DNA from: Antarctobacter albus
GTDB lineage: Bacteria; Pseudomonadota; Alphaproteobacteria; Rhodobacterales; Rhodobacteraceae
Direction: 5' to 3'
DNA: 64,000 nt
Assembly (NCBI RefSeq): GCF_900101505.1
Contig: NZ_FMZI01000002.1
Span: 372,001-436,000 of the forward strand
Position 1 is the first letter of the stretch, and the number at the start of each line of letters is the position of its first letter. A program made the translations under genes and the position numbers. The notes under the pieces are model-generated. The model had not been told where the DNA came from. It was given only the letters and a program-made list of their open reading frames with translations, and did no database searches. Below, piece by piece: positions 24,867 through 33,942 of this stretch.

Positions 24867-26687
24867 ATGGCTCCTCCTCCCTTGCTTCAGCTCACCTCTG
24901 TCTCTCTCACCTTTGGCGGCGATCCCGTCTTTGACGACCTGTCGCTGACCGTCCACCAGGGTGATCGCGTGGCGCTTGTCGGGCGCAACGGCTCTGGCAA
25001 GTCGACGCTGATGAAGGTCATGGCCGGGCTTGTGGAACCGGATCGGGGTGAGCGCGTGGTGCCGGCAGGGATTTCCGTGGCCTACATGGAGCAGGACCCG
25101 GACTTGTCGGGCTATGCCACGCTGGGCGAGTTCGCTGCCTCGCAACTGGCGGCTTCCGAGATGTACCGGGTTGAACGCGCGTCCGAGGGCCTGAAATTCG
25201 ATCCCGACCGTCCAGTCGAGACGGCCTCTGGCGGTGAGCGGCGCCGCGCCGCGCTGGCCAAGCTGATGGCCGAGGCGCCGGACCTGATGCTCTTGGACGA
25301 GCCGACCAACCACCTGGACATCGAGGCGATTTCCTGGCTCGAGGACGAGTTGAAGACGACGCGCAAGGGTTTTGTCCTGATCTCGCACGACCGTCGGTTC
25401 CTGAGCGAATTGACCCGCGCGACGCTTTGGATCGACCGGGGGCAGGTGGCGCGGCAGGAACGCGGTTTCGAGGCCTTCGAGGCCTGGCGCGACAAGGCCT
25501 GGGAAGAAGAGGACCAGCAGCGCCACAAGCTGGACCGCAAGATCAAGGCCGAGGCCCGCTGGGCCGTCGAGGGCATCAGTGCCCGGCGCAAGCGCAACCA
25601 GGGCCGGTTGCGGGCGCTGCAGGACATGCGCAAGGAACGCGCTTCGCAGATCCGCCGGCAGGGCGCGGCGGCGATGGAGATGGCCTCTGGTCCGAAATCG
25701 GGCAAGAAGGTCATCGAGGCGCAGGGGATCACCCATGCTTTCGACGACAAGCAGATCGTGCGCAAATTCGACCTGACGGTGCAGCGCGGCGACCGAGTCG
25801 CCTTTGTCGGACCGAACGGCGTGGGCAAGACGACGCTGATCAAGATCCTGACCGGTGAGATCACCCCCGACGCGGGCAGCGTGAAGCTGGGCACCAACCT
25901 TGTCCCGGCGATCTTTGACCAGAGCCGGGCGCAGCTGGACCCCGAGGCCTCGCTCTGGGACAGCCTGACCAATGACCGCGACATGCGGGTGTCCGGCCAG
26001 TCCGACCAGGTCATGGTGCGGGGACAGCCGAAACACGTCGTCGGCTATCTCAAGGAATTTCTCTTTGACGAACGGCAGGTGCGGGCACCGGTGCGGTCGC
26101 TTTCCGGGGGCGAGAAGGCGCGGCTCTTGCTGGCGAAATTGCTGGCGCGTGAATCGAACCTGCTGGTGCTGGACGAGCCGACCAACGATCTGGATGTCGA
26201 GACGCTGGACCTGTTGCAGGAACTGCTGGACGATTACGACGGCACCGTGATGCTGATCAGTCACGACCGGGATTTCCTGGACCGGGTCGCCACCACGACC
26301 GTCGCGATGGAAGGGGGCGGGCGCGCCACCGTCTATGCCGGGGGATGGTCGGATTACCAGTCCCAGAAGCGCGAGCAGGCCGGGCCTGCGAAAAAGGCAA
26401 AGCCTGCGGCCAAGGCCGGGACTGCGCCGAAGCCTGCTGCGGCGACGCCGGCAAAGCCGGTGCTCAGCTTTACCGAGAAGCACCGGCTGGAAGCGCTGCC
26501 GGGGGAGATCGACCGTCTGGGCGCGGAGATCGCCAAGCTGGAAGAATTCCTGGCCCAGCCCGATCTGTTCACGAAGGAACCTCTCAAGTTCCAGAAGGCC
26601 ACCGATGCGCTGGTGGAGCGTCAGGAGGCGCTGAGCGCGGCCGAGGAGGAATGGCTTGACCTGATGGAAAAGGCCGAGGAGGCCTGA
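24867..26687 (+). CDS. uup: ABC-F family ATPase, Uup type
   Basis: I chose ATG 24867, where ABC-F similarity begins; a start at 24831 adds 12 atypical residues. About 606 residues: ABC1 with Walker A GRNGSGKST, signature ASGGERRR and Walker B LMLLDEPTNHLD; a charged linker (KIKAEARWAVEGISARRKRNQGRLRAL); ABC2 with GPNGVGKTT, LSGGEKAR and LLVLDEPTNDLD; an Ala/Lys/Pro-rich tether; and a C-terminal coiled coil typical of Uup. No membrane domain. Uup-type proteins act on ribosomes or DNA intermediates and influence transposon excision and ribosome assembly. Confidence 0.9.
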   Translation: MAPPPLLQLTSVSLTFGGDPVFDDLSLTVHQGDRVALVGRNGSGKSTLMKVMAGLVEPDRGERVVPAGISVAYMEQDPDLSGYATLGEFAASQLAASEMYRVERASEGLKFDPDRPVETASGGERRRAALAKLMAEAPDLMLLDEPTNHLDIEAISWLEDELKTTRKGFVLISHDRRFLSELTRATLWIDRGQVARQERGFEAFEAWRDKAWEEEDQQRHKLDRKIKAEARWAVEGISARRKRNQGRLRALQDMRKERASQIRRQGAAAMEMASGPKSGKKVIEAQGITHAFDDKQIVRKFDLTVQRGDRVAFVGPNGVGKTTLIKILTGEITPDAGSVKLGTNLVPAIFDQSRAQLDPEASLWDSLTNDRDMRVSGQSDQVMVRGQPKHVVGYLKEFLFDERQVRAPVRSLSGGEKARLLLAKLLARESNLLVLDEPTNDLDVETLDLLQELLDDYDGTVMLISHDRDFLDRVATTTVAMEGGGRATVYAGGWSDYQSQKREQAGPAKKAKPAAKAGTAPKPAAATPAKPVLSFTEKHRLEALPGEIDRLGAEIAKLEEFLAQPDLFTKEPLKFQKATDALVERQEALSAAEEEWLDLMEKAEEA

Positions 26688-26693
26688 CGGCGC

Positions 26694-27767
26694 TCAGCGC
26701 ATACCGAGCAGGCGGGCGGCCACGCTCAGTTCCACCACGGTCATCAGGATGCGGGCGACGTGATGCAGGCTGACCAGCGCCGGGTTGGCGGCAAGGCTGA
26801 GCGCGACGATGGACATTTCCGCCACGCCGCCGGGGGAGAAACTGATCAAGAGGTGCAGCCATTCGATGCCGGTGATCTGCCAGAGCAGGGCGGACAGGAC
26901 TCCCCCAAGCACCAGCATGTAGGCCACCGAGACCAGTGCCAGCCAGGCGCAGCGACGCAGGAGCGCCATGTTCACGCCCTTGAACCGCATTCCCAGGCTG
27001 ACGCCGATCACCAGTTGCGCACTGGCGATCAGCCAGATCGGCAGGTGCAGGTCCAGCACCCCGGTCACCGTGGCCAGGGCCGCGAGGATCATCGGACCGC
27101 TCAACTGGGCGGCGGGCAGGCGGATGAGGCGGGCAAGGTACAACCCCAGCCCCGCCGCCAGCGCGATCGTCACCAGTGCCAGCGGCGTCACCCGGGATTG
27201 CCCCATCGCGGATTGCAGCCCCGCCGCGCTGCCCACCGGCGCCCCCATCCAGAGCGAGAGCCCCAACGGCAGGAGCGTGATCACCACGATGATGCGCAGG
27301 AATTGCTGGGCGGTCAGGATGCGGATGTCCGCGCCCGCGCCTTCACCCATGACGATGCTTTCCATCAACCCGCCCGGCGTGCCCGAGTAGAAGGCCGTGG
27401 CGCGGTCATATCCGCCAAGGCTGCGAAAGATCGCCATGTTTCCGAAATGGGCCAGCACCACGAAAAGGACCAGCCCGGCCATCGTCCAGGGCAGTTTGCC
27501 CGCCAGGGCCACCAGTTCCGCCGTGACCTGGGTGCCAATCATCACCCCGATCAGGGCAACGAATCCGGTCCGGAAGGGCATCGGGAAACTGTAGTCTGCG
27601 AGGATGGGCGGCGCCCAGAGCAGGATGACAAGGGCCGAGGCAAAAAGCCCGCCCAGCATCCAGGGCATGGGAAGGTGCACCAGGCTGGCAAGGCCCCCGC
27701 CAAGCGCGCCGAAACACAACATGAGGGCTGTCTGCCAGACCAGGCGGAAAGAAGGCACTTGTGACAT
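26694..27767 (-). CDS. AbrB-family membrane protein (ammonia monooxygenase-like permease)
   Basis: A 357-residue polytopic protein with an internal duplication typical of the AbrB-duplication membrane family: repeat 1 contains LMLCFGALGGGLASLVHLPMPWMLG and GTPGGLMESI, repeat 2 contains RLPAAQLSGPMILAALATVTG and SFSPGGVAEMS. The PGG motifs in the middle of helices are diagnostic. Members are named after E. coli AbrB (YbgN-like) but have no proven substrate. I chose ATG 27767 because the TTG at 27803 adds a polar stretch. It is convergent with the ABC-F gene and divergent from the deacetylase gene. Confidence 0.85.
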   Translation of the reverse strand: MSQVPSFRLVWQTALMLCFGALGGGLASLVHLPMPWMLGGLFASALVILLWAPPILADYSFPMPFRTGFVALIGVMIGTQVTAELVALAGKLPWTMAGLVLFVVLAHFGNMAIFRSLGGYDRATAFYSGTPGGLMESIVMGEGAGADIRILTAQQFLRIIVVITLLPLGLSLWMGAPVGSAAGLQSAMGQSRVTPLALVTIALAAGLGLYLARLIRLPAAQLSGPMILAALATVTGVLDLHLPIWLIASAQLVIGVSLGMRFKGVNMALLRRCAWLALVSVAYMLVLGGVLSALLWQITGIEWLHLLISFSPGGVAEMSIVALSLAANPALVSLHHVARILMTVVELSVAARLLGMR

Positions 27768-27850
27768 GTCGGTTTGAATAGGCTGGTCCCGGGAAAGGTT
27801 CAATGCGGACCGGATTTCCTTTGGCGACAGAAGGCTCTAACTCTGCCCAC

Positions 27851-28963
27851 ATGTCCAGCCCCGTCTTCATAGGTTCGCGCATCTACCGCGGCTCGGTCTA
27901 TGGCCCACGTCATCCGCTGTCGATCCAGCGGGTGCCGGCAGTGACCGATCTGGCGCGGGCGCTTGGCTGGGTGCCGGACAATCGTTATCGCACCTCGCCC
28001 CGCGCCAAGCCGGTGGCGCTGACAGGGTTTCACACGCCCGCCTATATCAATGCGTTGCAGGCCGCCGAGGCCGCGCAGCAGGTCAGTGACGAGGTGCGGG
28101 CACGTCATGGGCTGGGCACCCTGTCGAACCCGGTGTTCCCCGAGATGTTCCGCAGGCCCGCGACGGCGGTGGGCGGCGGGCTGCTGGCGGCGGAACTGGT
28201 CCGTGATGGCGGGATCGTGCACAACCCCGGCGGGGGACAGCATCACGGGTTGCCCGATGCCGCGGCGGGTTTCTGTTTCCTGAACGAGCCTGTTCTGACC
28301 ATCCGCCGCTTGCTGGACATGGGGCTGCAGCGGGTGGCCTATGTCGACATCGACGCGCATCATTGCGACGGGGTCGCACTGGCCTTTGAGGGCAGCGAGC
28401 GGGTGCGCATGATCTCGATCCACGAAGCGCGGCGCTGGCCCTTTACCGGCGCGCTGGAGGACAGGGTCGGCGGTTCTGCCTTCAACCTGCCGGTGGCGCG
28501 CGGGTTCAACGACACGGAATTCAAGATGGTGCTGGAGGAGATGATCCTGCCGGCGGTCGAGGCATTCCGGCCCGAGGCGATCTTTCTGCAATGCGGGGCG
28601 GATGCTCTGGCCGAAGACCCATTGGCGCGGCTGAGCCTGTCCAATCGCAGTCATGTTACGACGGTCCGGGCGCTGCGCCCGCTGGCGCCGCGGATGATCG
28701 TCTCGGGCGGGGGCGGCTACAATCCCTGGACGGTGGCGCGTTGCTGGACGGCGGTCTGGGGCGAGATTGCCGGAAAGCAGGTCCCGGAGCGCCTGCCGCA
28801 AGAGGCTGAGGCCGTGCTGCGGGCGCTTGCCTGGCACCGCAAGGGGCAGCCGGAGGAGGCGCTGTTCACGACGCTTTTGGACAGCCCGCGCGAGGGCGCG
28901 ATCTCTGGCGACGTCAGGGCTGACGTGGCCCGATTGCAGGCGCGGCTGGCGCCGGCCCTGTGA
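27851..28963 (+). CDS. Histone deacetylase-family amidohydrolase (AcuC-like)
   Basis: I chose ATG 27851; 370 residues. All class I/II-like catalytic features are present: H131-H132 (GGGQHHGLPDAAAGFCFLN), D166-I-D168-A-H170 (YVDIDAHHCDG) and the late GGGGYNP tyrosine that polarises the substrate carbonyl. Bacterial members remove acetyl groups from proteins (AcuC activates acetyl-CoA synthetase) or from acetylpolyamines. No acetyltransferase or acs gene is adjacent, so the target is open. A tRNA-Gly lies just downstream on the other strand. Confidence 0.9.
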   Translation: MSSPVFIGSRIYRGSVYGPRHPLSIQRVPAVTDLARALGWVPDNRYRTSPRAKPVALTGFHTPAYINALQAAEAAQQVSDEVRARHGLGTLSNPVFPEMFRRPATAVGGGLLAAELVRDGGIVHNPGGGQHHGLPDAAAGFCFLNEPVLTIRRLLDMGLQRVAYVDIDAHHCDGVALAFEGSERVRMISIHEARRWPFTGALEDRVGGSAFNLPVARGFNDTEFKMVLEEMILPAVEAFRPEAIFLQCGADALAEDPLARLSLSNRSHVTTVRALRPLAPRMIVSGGGGYNPWTVARCWTAVWGEIAGKQVPERLPQEAEAVLRALAWHRKGQPEEALFTTLLDSPREGAISGDVRADVARLQARLAPAL

Positions 28964-28984
28964 CAGGTACACGATGAGGAGGAT

Positions 28985-29058
28985 TGGAGCGGGTGAAGGG
29001 AATCGAACCCTCGTATGCAGCTTGGGAAGCTGCCGTTCTACCATTGAACTACACCCGC
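28985..29058 (-). tRNA. tRNA-Gly (CCC)
   Basis: A 74-nt cloverleaf including CCA. The acceptor arm GCGGGTG pairs with CACCCGC, the D-arm is TAGTTCAATGGTAGAA, and the anticodon arm GCAGC-TTCCCAA-GCTGC has anticodon CCC. The T-arm is GAGGG-TTCGATT-CCCTT and the discriminator is T. It closely resembles the E. coli glyU type. Confidence 0.95.
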
Positions 29059-29068
29059 AGCGACGGAT

Positions 29069-29097
29069 TGGATACCGCAGGACCCGAGGCGGTTCAA
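29069..29097 (-). promoter_or_regulatory. Promoter of tRNA-Gly
   Basis: On the minus strand TTGAAC, a 17-bp spacer and TATCCA lie 11 bp upstream of the tRNA 5' end, the expected place for a short-leader tRNA transcript. Confidence 0.55.
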
Positions 29098-29188
29098 GAT
29101 CAAACCGATCACACTCGGGATGGTTCCGTGCGGGCGGCATTTCCTCTAGACCCTTCGGCAAGAACAAAGATCCCGGGAGGACCGAACC

Positions 29189-30331
29189 ATGACACTTGCA
29201 TTGCCCCAGACAGGCACCTTTGTCGGCCGCGCCTGGCGGCCGGATCGCAACGGCCCCGCGCTGATCGCGCGGCGCGGCGCCGAGGCGGTGGACATCACCT
29301 GCCGCGAGGTGCCCACGATGCAGGCGCTGCTGGACCTGGACGACCCGGTGAGCTTTGCGCAGAACGCGCCCGGCGACAGCCTTGGCACACTCGAGGCGCT
29401 GGCGGAGGCATCCACCGAAGATCCGCAGGGGCCATACTTGCAGGCGCCCTGTGATCTGCAACCGGTCAAGGCTTGCGGCGTCACCTTTGTCTCGTCGATG
29501 CTGGAACGGGTGATCGAGGAACAGGCCAAGGGCGATCCGGCCCGGGCGCTGGCGATCCGCGAACGCTGTACCGCCATCCTCGGCGAAAGCCTGCGCGCGG
29601 TGGAACCGGGATCGGACAAGGCCGGGCAGCTCAAGGAGGTGCTGATCGCCGATGGCGTCTGGTCGCAATACCTGGAGGTGGGGATCGGCCCCTATGCCGA
29701 GGTCTTTTCCAAGGCCCAGCCCATGTCCGCCGTGGGCTTTGGCGCCAGTGTCGGGCTGCATCCCGTATCGACATGGAACAACCCCGAACCCGAGATCGTG
29801 CTGGCCTGCGACGGGCAGGGCCGTATCCGGGGCGCGACGCTGGGCAATGACGTCAACCTGCGGGACGTCGAGGGGCGGTCCGCGCTGCTGTTGGGCAAGG
29901 CCAAGGACAACAACGCCTCCTGCGCCGTGGGGCCGATGCTGCGGCTGTTTGATGACAGCTATGGGCTGAATGACGTGAGGCGGGCGGAACTGACGCTGAC
30001 CGTGACCGGCACCGACGGGTTTGTCCTGAACGGACGCAGCAGCATGTCCGAGATCAGCCGCGATCCCGAGGACCTGGTGGCGCAGACCTGCGGCGCGCAT
30101 CACCAGTATCCGGACGGGTTTTTCCTGATGCTGGGCACGCTCTTTGCCCCGACCGAGGATCGTGACATTCCCGGCGAAGGGTTTACGCACAAGCTGGGCG
30201 ACGTGGTCGAGATTTCCGAGCCGCAGCTGGGCAGCCTGCAGAACACCGTGCGGCTTTCCACCGAATGCGCGCCCTGGACCTTTGGTACCTCGGCTCTGAT
30301 GCGCAACCTCGCGGGGCGCGGCCTGTTGTAA
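29189..30331 (+). CDS. Fumarylacetoacetate hydrolase-family protein
   Basis: 380 residues from ATG 29189, behind GGGAGGACC. The FAH domain occupies the C-terminal two-thirds: QYLEVGIGPYAEVFSKAQPMSAVG, the metal-binding PEPEIVLACDGQGRIRGATLGNDVNLRD, SEISRDPEDLV and GDVVEISEPQLGSLQN. This length and N-terminal extension resemble FAH-fold sugar-acid dehydratases (2-keto-3-deoxy-arabinonate dehydratase type) more than classic FAH. No other sugar-acid genes are adjacent, so the substrate is not assigned. An intergenic repeat follows its stop. Confidence 0.87.
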   Translation: MTLALPQTGTFVGRAWRPDRNGPALIARRGAEAVDITCREVPTMQALLDLDDPVSFAQNAPGDSLGTLEALAEASTEDPQGPYLQAPCDLQPVKACGVTFVSSMLERVIEEQAKGDPARALAIRERCTAILGESLRAVEPGSDKAGQLKEVLIADGVWSQYLEVGIGPYAEVFSKAQPMSAVGFGASVGLHPVSTWNNPEPEIVLACDGQGRIRGATLGNDVNLRDVEGRSALLLGKAKDNNASCAVGPMLRLFDDSYGLNDVRRAELTLTVTGTDGFVLNGRSSMSEISRDPEDLVAQTCGAHHQYPDGFFLMLGTLFAPTEDRDIPGEGFTHKLGDVVEISEPQLGSLQNTVRLSTECAPWTFGTSALMRNLAGRGLL

Positions 30332-30394
30332 GGGGGCTTTGCCCCCTCTGCGCCAAGGCGCATTCACCCCCAGGGTATTTGGACCAAGAAGAAG
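30332..30394. repeat. Intergenic repeat, copy B
   Basis: GGGGGC-TTT-GCCCCC hairpin, CGCC-AA-GGCG, a C-rich run, then GGGTATTTGGACC and AAGAAGAAG. It shares order and tail with copy A at 24745 and also begins directly after a plus-strand gene, where it may serve as a transcription end. Confidence 0.65.
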
Positions 30395-30490
30395 CACGAA
30401 GCGTGGCGTTCCGTGTTTCCCTGGGCCAAGAATGCCCATAGGGGGGAGCCGCGCGCGGTGTGGGCCAGGGCAGGCTCCGCTCCGTCGTGC

Positions 30491-32530
30491 CTATCCGCGC
30501 CGCCGCCTGCGGCGTCCGCCGCCGTCCTCGCCGCCGGTGTTGAAGCTGACCTGCGGGAGGGTGACGATCTTGTGCAATTCCGGGAAGGCGTCGGTGGCGT
30601 GCGGGATCGCGTTGGCGTTGACGAAATGCTCCTGGAACTTGGGCTCGATCGCGGTTTCCACCTTGGTGATCTCGCGCACCACGCGCTCGATCTCGCGCCG
30701 GGCGGCAAGGTTGCACAGCGCGATGCGCGCGCCGGTCCCGGCGGCATTGCCCGCGCTGGTCACCTTGTCCAGCGGCACATCCGGGATCATGCCCAGCACC
30801 ATCGCGTGTCGGGGCGAGATATGCGCGCCGAAGGCCCCCGCCAGCACCACGCGGTCCACCTTGTCGACGCCGCGCGTGTCCATCAACAGGCGCGCGCCGG
30901 CATAAAGCGCGGATTTGGCCAGCTGGATGGCGCGAATGTCGCCCTGGGTGACGGTGATGCGCGGCCCGCCCTCGGCGGTGGCGTCATGGATCAGGTAGCT
31001 GTGGGTTCGGCCCTCGGGGAAACAGCGATCCGTACCGGTCTGGGCTGGCCCGCCGATCAGGCCCGAGGGGTCGAGCAGGCCGGCAGTGCGTAGTTCCGCC
31101 ACCGCCTCGATGATGCCCGATCCGCAGATGCCGGTGATTCCGGTCGCGGCAGTTTCCTCCCAGAAGCCCTCTTCGTTCGACCACTTGTCACAGCCGATGA
31201 CGCGGAAACGGGGCTCCTTGGTTTCGGGGTCGATGCGGATGGCCTCGATGGCACCGGGGGCTGCACGCTGCCCGGAACTGATCTGCGCGCCCTCGAAGGC
31301 GGGGCCGGTGGGCGAGGAACAGGCCAGCACGCGGGTCTTGTCGCCAAGCAGGATCTCGGCGTTGGTGCCGACGTCCACGACCAGGACCAGGTCTTCGGAT
31401 TTGCCCGGTTCCTCTGACAGGGCGACGGCGGCGGCATCGGCGCCGACATGGCCCGCGATGCAGGGCAGGACGTAGACCTGCGCCGAGGCGGGCAGCGAGG
31501 CCAGGTCGAGGTCGCGCGCCGTCAGGGTCAGGGAATTGGATGTGGCGAGCGCAAAGGGCGCCTGTCCCAGTTCGACAGGGTCGATCCCCAGCAGCAGGTG
31601 ATGCATCACCGGGTTGCAGACGAACACGGTCTCCAGGATCAGCGAGGGCGCAATCCCGGCCTCCTTGGCGATCTCCACCGCCAGCGTGTCGATGGCCTCG
31701 CGCACGGCGCGGGTCATCTCGGCATCGCCGCCGGGGTTCATCATCGCGTAGGACACCCGGCTCATCAGGTCTTCGCCAAAGCGGATCTGCGGGTTCATGA
31801 TGCCGGAGGAGGCGACGACCTCGCCGGTGTCGAGGTTGGTCAGATGCGCCGCGATGGTGGTGGAGCCGAGGTCGATGGCCAGGCCGTAGATCCCGGCCTC
31901 GTGCAGGCCGGGCCAGGCGGCGATCAGGCGCGGCGTGGCCTCGGCCGAGGACTTGTGCAGGGCCACGGTGATCTTCCAGTCGCCCTTGCGCAGGATCGGC
32001 TGCAACTGACCCAGAAGAGAGAATTCCGCCGTGATCTCGGGGATGTCCCATTGCGCCCTGAGCGCACGGGCAAGGCGTTCCAGGTCGCCCGTGGGTTCGT
32101 GCATGTCGGGTTCTTCGACCTCGACGTAGAAGATCCGCGTGGCCGGGTCCATCTCGATCACGCGGGCGGTGGCGGCCTTGCGCACCACCTGGCGGTGCAC
32201 CTGGCTTTCGGCGGGCACGTCGATCACCACGTCGCGCTGTACCGTGGCCTGGCAGCCAAGACGGCGCCCGGGTTTCAGCCCGCGTTTCTGGTCATAGCGT
32301 TCCTCGACCTTGTTCCATTCGGACAGGGCGTCCTGGGCGACATGCACCCCGTGTTTCGGGAAATCGCCGTAGGACGGCGTGATCTGGCATTTCGAACAGA
32401 TGCCGCGTCCGCCGCAGACGGAATCGAGGTCGACGCCCAGCTGGCGGGCGGCGGTCAGGACGGGGGTGCCGACGGGAAAGCGGCCGCGCTTTCCGGACGG
32501 AGTGAAGACGACAAGCGGATCTTTGGTCAT
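30491..32530 (-). CDS. RACo-like corrinoid protein reductive activator (2Fe-2S plus ASKHA ATPase)
   Basis: 679 residues. The N-terminal ferredoxin domain has C39-x5-C45-x2-C48 (VCGGRGICSKC) and a further Cys in RRLGCQATV near 92 for a plant-type 2Fe-2S cluster. A linker and middle domain follow, then an ASKHA ATPase domain (GLAIDLGSTTIAAHL; LVLVVDVGTNAEILLG; LAGAFGAHISP). This is the RACo/RamA-like architecture that uses ATP to re-reduce inactive Co(II) corrinoid proteins of methyltransferase systems. The C-terminus ends in an unusual Gly/Arg run (EDGGGRRRRRRG). No corrinoid protein is adjacent; an MttB-family methyltransferase lies about 20 kb away. Confidence 0.9.
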   Translation of the reverse strand: MTKDPLVVFTPSGKRGRFPVGTPVLTAARQLGVDLDSVCGGRGICSKCQITPSYGDFPKHGVHVAQDALSEWNKVEERYDQKRGLKPGRRLGCQATVQRDVVIDVPAESQVHRQVVRKAATARVIEMDPATRIFYVEVEEPDMHEPTGDLERLARALRAQWDIPEITAEFSLLGQLQPILRKGDWKITVALHKSSAEATPRLIAAWPGLHEAGIYGLAIDLGSTTIAAHLTNLDTGEVVASSGIMNPQIRFGEDLMSRVSYAMMNPGGDAEMTRAVREAIDTLAVEIAKEAGIAPSLILETVFVCNPVMHHLLLGIDPVELGQAPFALATSNSLTLTARDLDLASLPASAQVYVLPCIAGHVGADAAAVALSEEPGKSEDLVLVVDVGTNAEILLGDKTRVLACSSPTGPAFEGAQISSGQRAAPGAIEAIRIDPETKEPRFRVIGCDKWSNEEGFWEETAATGITGICGSGIIEAVAELRTAGLLDPSGLIGGPAQTGTDRCFPEGRTHSYLIHDATAEGGPRITVTQGDIRAIQLAKSALYAGARLLMDTRGVDKVDRVVLAGAFGAHISPRHAMVLGMIPDVPLDKVTSAGNAAGTGARIALCNLAARREIERVVREITKVETAIEPKFQEHFVNANAIPHATDAFPELHKIVTLPQVSFNTGGEDGGGRRRRRRG

Positions 32531-32666
32531 GAAGCGAACCTCCGGGTTGGGCGGACCATAGCGGCTGCACTGGCGAGGGAAAGACGCAAGGCGTCAGGAT
32601 CAGGGCGGAAAACGGCACGGCGCGCCGGGCTGCGACCCGGTGCGGCACATGTCGGCGGGTCGGGGG

Positions 32667-33815
32667 TCAGCCCTGTTCCAGCCAGCGCAGGATTTCGCCC
32701 CGGTTGCCGTCGAGATCGGGCGCCGGGGCGCGCGACTTGGGGTCCGGCGCGTCGGTCATCTTGATCGGGTTTCCGGCGGCCTTGTAGGCCTGTCGCCCAT
32801 TCTTGTCGAGCACGTCCACCACCATGTTCCGGGCCAGGATCTGAGGGTCCTTCAACACCTGTCCGACGTCCTGGATCGGCCCCGTGGGGATGCCTGCCGC
32901 GGTCAGCCGAGAGATCCAGTAGGCGCGGGTGTTCTCCAGCGTCACCGCTTCGATCAGGCGCTTCAACAGGCGGGCGTTGTCGCAGCGCGCCGGGTTGGTG
33001 GCAAAGCGCGGATCGTCCGAGATCGGCAGATCCAGTGCGATACAGAGTTTCTCGAACAGGCGGTCATTGCCGGCGGCGATCACGAACAGCCCGTCCGAGG
33101 CGTGGAAGGTCTCGAAGGGCGTGATCGAGGGATGCCGCGCGCCGGAGGGTCCCGGCGCCTTGCCGGTCACCGTGGTCAGCGCCACCGCGTGTTCCAGGAT
33201 GGCCAGCTGGCTGTCCAGCATGGCGACGTCGATCTTGCGCCCCAGTCCGGACCGGTCGCGGTCCAGCAGCGCGGCAAGGATGCCCTGCGACAGGAACATG
33301 CCCGCCACGATGTCCCCGATCGAGGCGCCCACGCGCACCGGGTCGCGGTCCTTTTCGCCGGTGATCGACATCACGCCGCCGCGCGCCTGCACCACCATGT
33401 CATAGGCCGGGCGCCGTGCGTCCGGGCCGGTATGCCCGAAACCCGACACCGCGCCATAGACCAGCCGGGGAAAGGCGGCGTGCAGATCGTCCCAGCCATA
33501 GCCCAGACGTTCCATAACCCCGGGGCGGAAATTCTCGACGATGACGTCGGCCCGGGCCAGCAGGCGTTCGAAGATCAGCCTGTCCTCGTCGGCCTTGAGG
33601 TTGAGTGCGATGCTTTTCTTGCCGTGGTTGATGGCGGCGAAATAAGCTGATTTCCCGTCCTTGAACGGTGGAAAGGCACGGGTGTCGTCACCGCCTTTCG
33701 GGGTTTCGACCTTGATCACCTGTGCCCCCATGTCCGCCAGGGTCATCGTGCAGAAAGGGCCGGCAAGGACATGTGTCAGGTCAAGAATGACGTATCCGGC
33801 AAGTGGGGCGGTCAT
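32667..33815 (-). CDS. Class III CoA-transferase (CaiB/BaiF family)
   Basis: 382 residues from ATG 33815. Family hallmarks: VLDLTHVLAGPFCTMTLADMGAQVIKVE near the N-terminus, NFRPGVMERLG, and the catalytic aspartate D139 in RPAYDMVVQARGG, which forms a glutamyl/aspartyl-CoA thioester intermediate. It transfers CoA between carboxylic acids. The substrate cannot be assigned from sequence; the flanking ureohydrolase and RACo-like genes do not form an obvious pathway with it. It is on the same strand as both, with gaps of more than 120 bp. Confidence 0.92.
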   Translation of the reverse strand: MTAPLAGYVILDLTHVLAGPFCTMTLADMGAQVIKVETPKGGDDTRAFPPFKDGKSAYFAAINHGKKSIALNLKADEDRLIFERLLARADVIVENFRPGVMERLGYGWDDLHAAFPRLVYGAVSGFGHTGPDARRPAYDMVVQARGGVMSITGEKDRDPVRVGASIGDIVAGMFLSQGILAALLDRDRSGLGRKIDVAMLDSQLAILEHAVALTTVTGKAPGPSGARHPSITPFETFHASDGLFVIAAGNDRLFEKLCIALDLPISDDPRFATNPARCDNARLLKRLIEAVTLENTRAYWISRLTAAGIPTGPIQDVGQVLKDPQILARNMVVDVLDKNGRQAYKAAGNPIKMTDAPDPKSRAPAPDLDGNRGEILRWLEQG

Positions 33816-33942
33816 GGGCGGGTCCTGTTCTGGGTCGGGTGCTCTGCACCACACAAGCGCGACAAGGCGTTGACGGCAAGGCCTGTGATCGGCGCTGCGC
33901 GATCCTTTGCGGGGGCGCGGCGGATTTGATGCGGATTTCAGC

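Noticed and set aside
27800-30439. Antisense frame across the AcuC-like, tRNA-Gly and FAH genes
   Set aside because: It runs through a tRNA gene and two real genes, so it cannot be a normal CDS.
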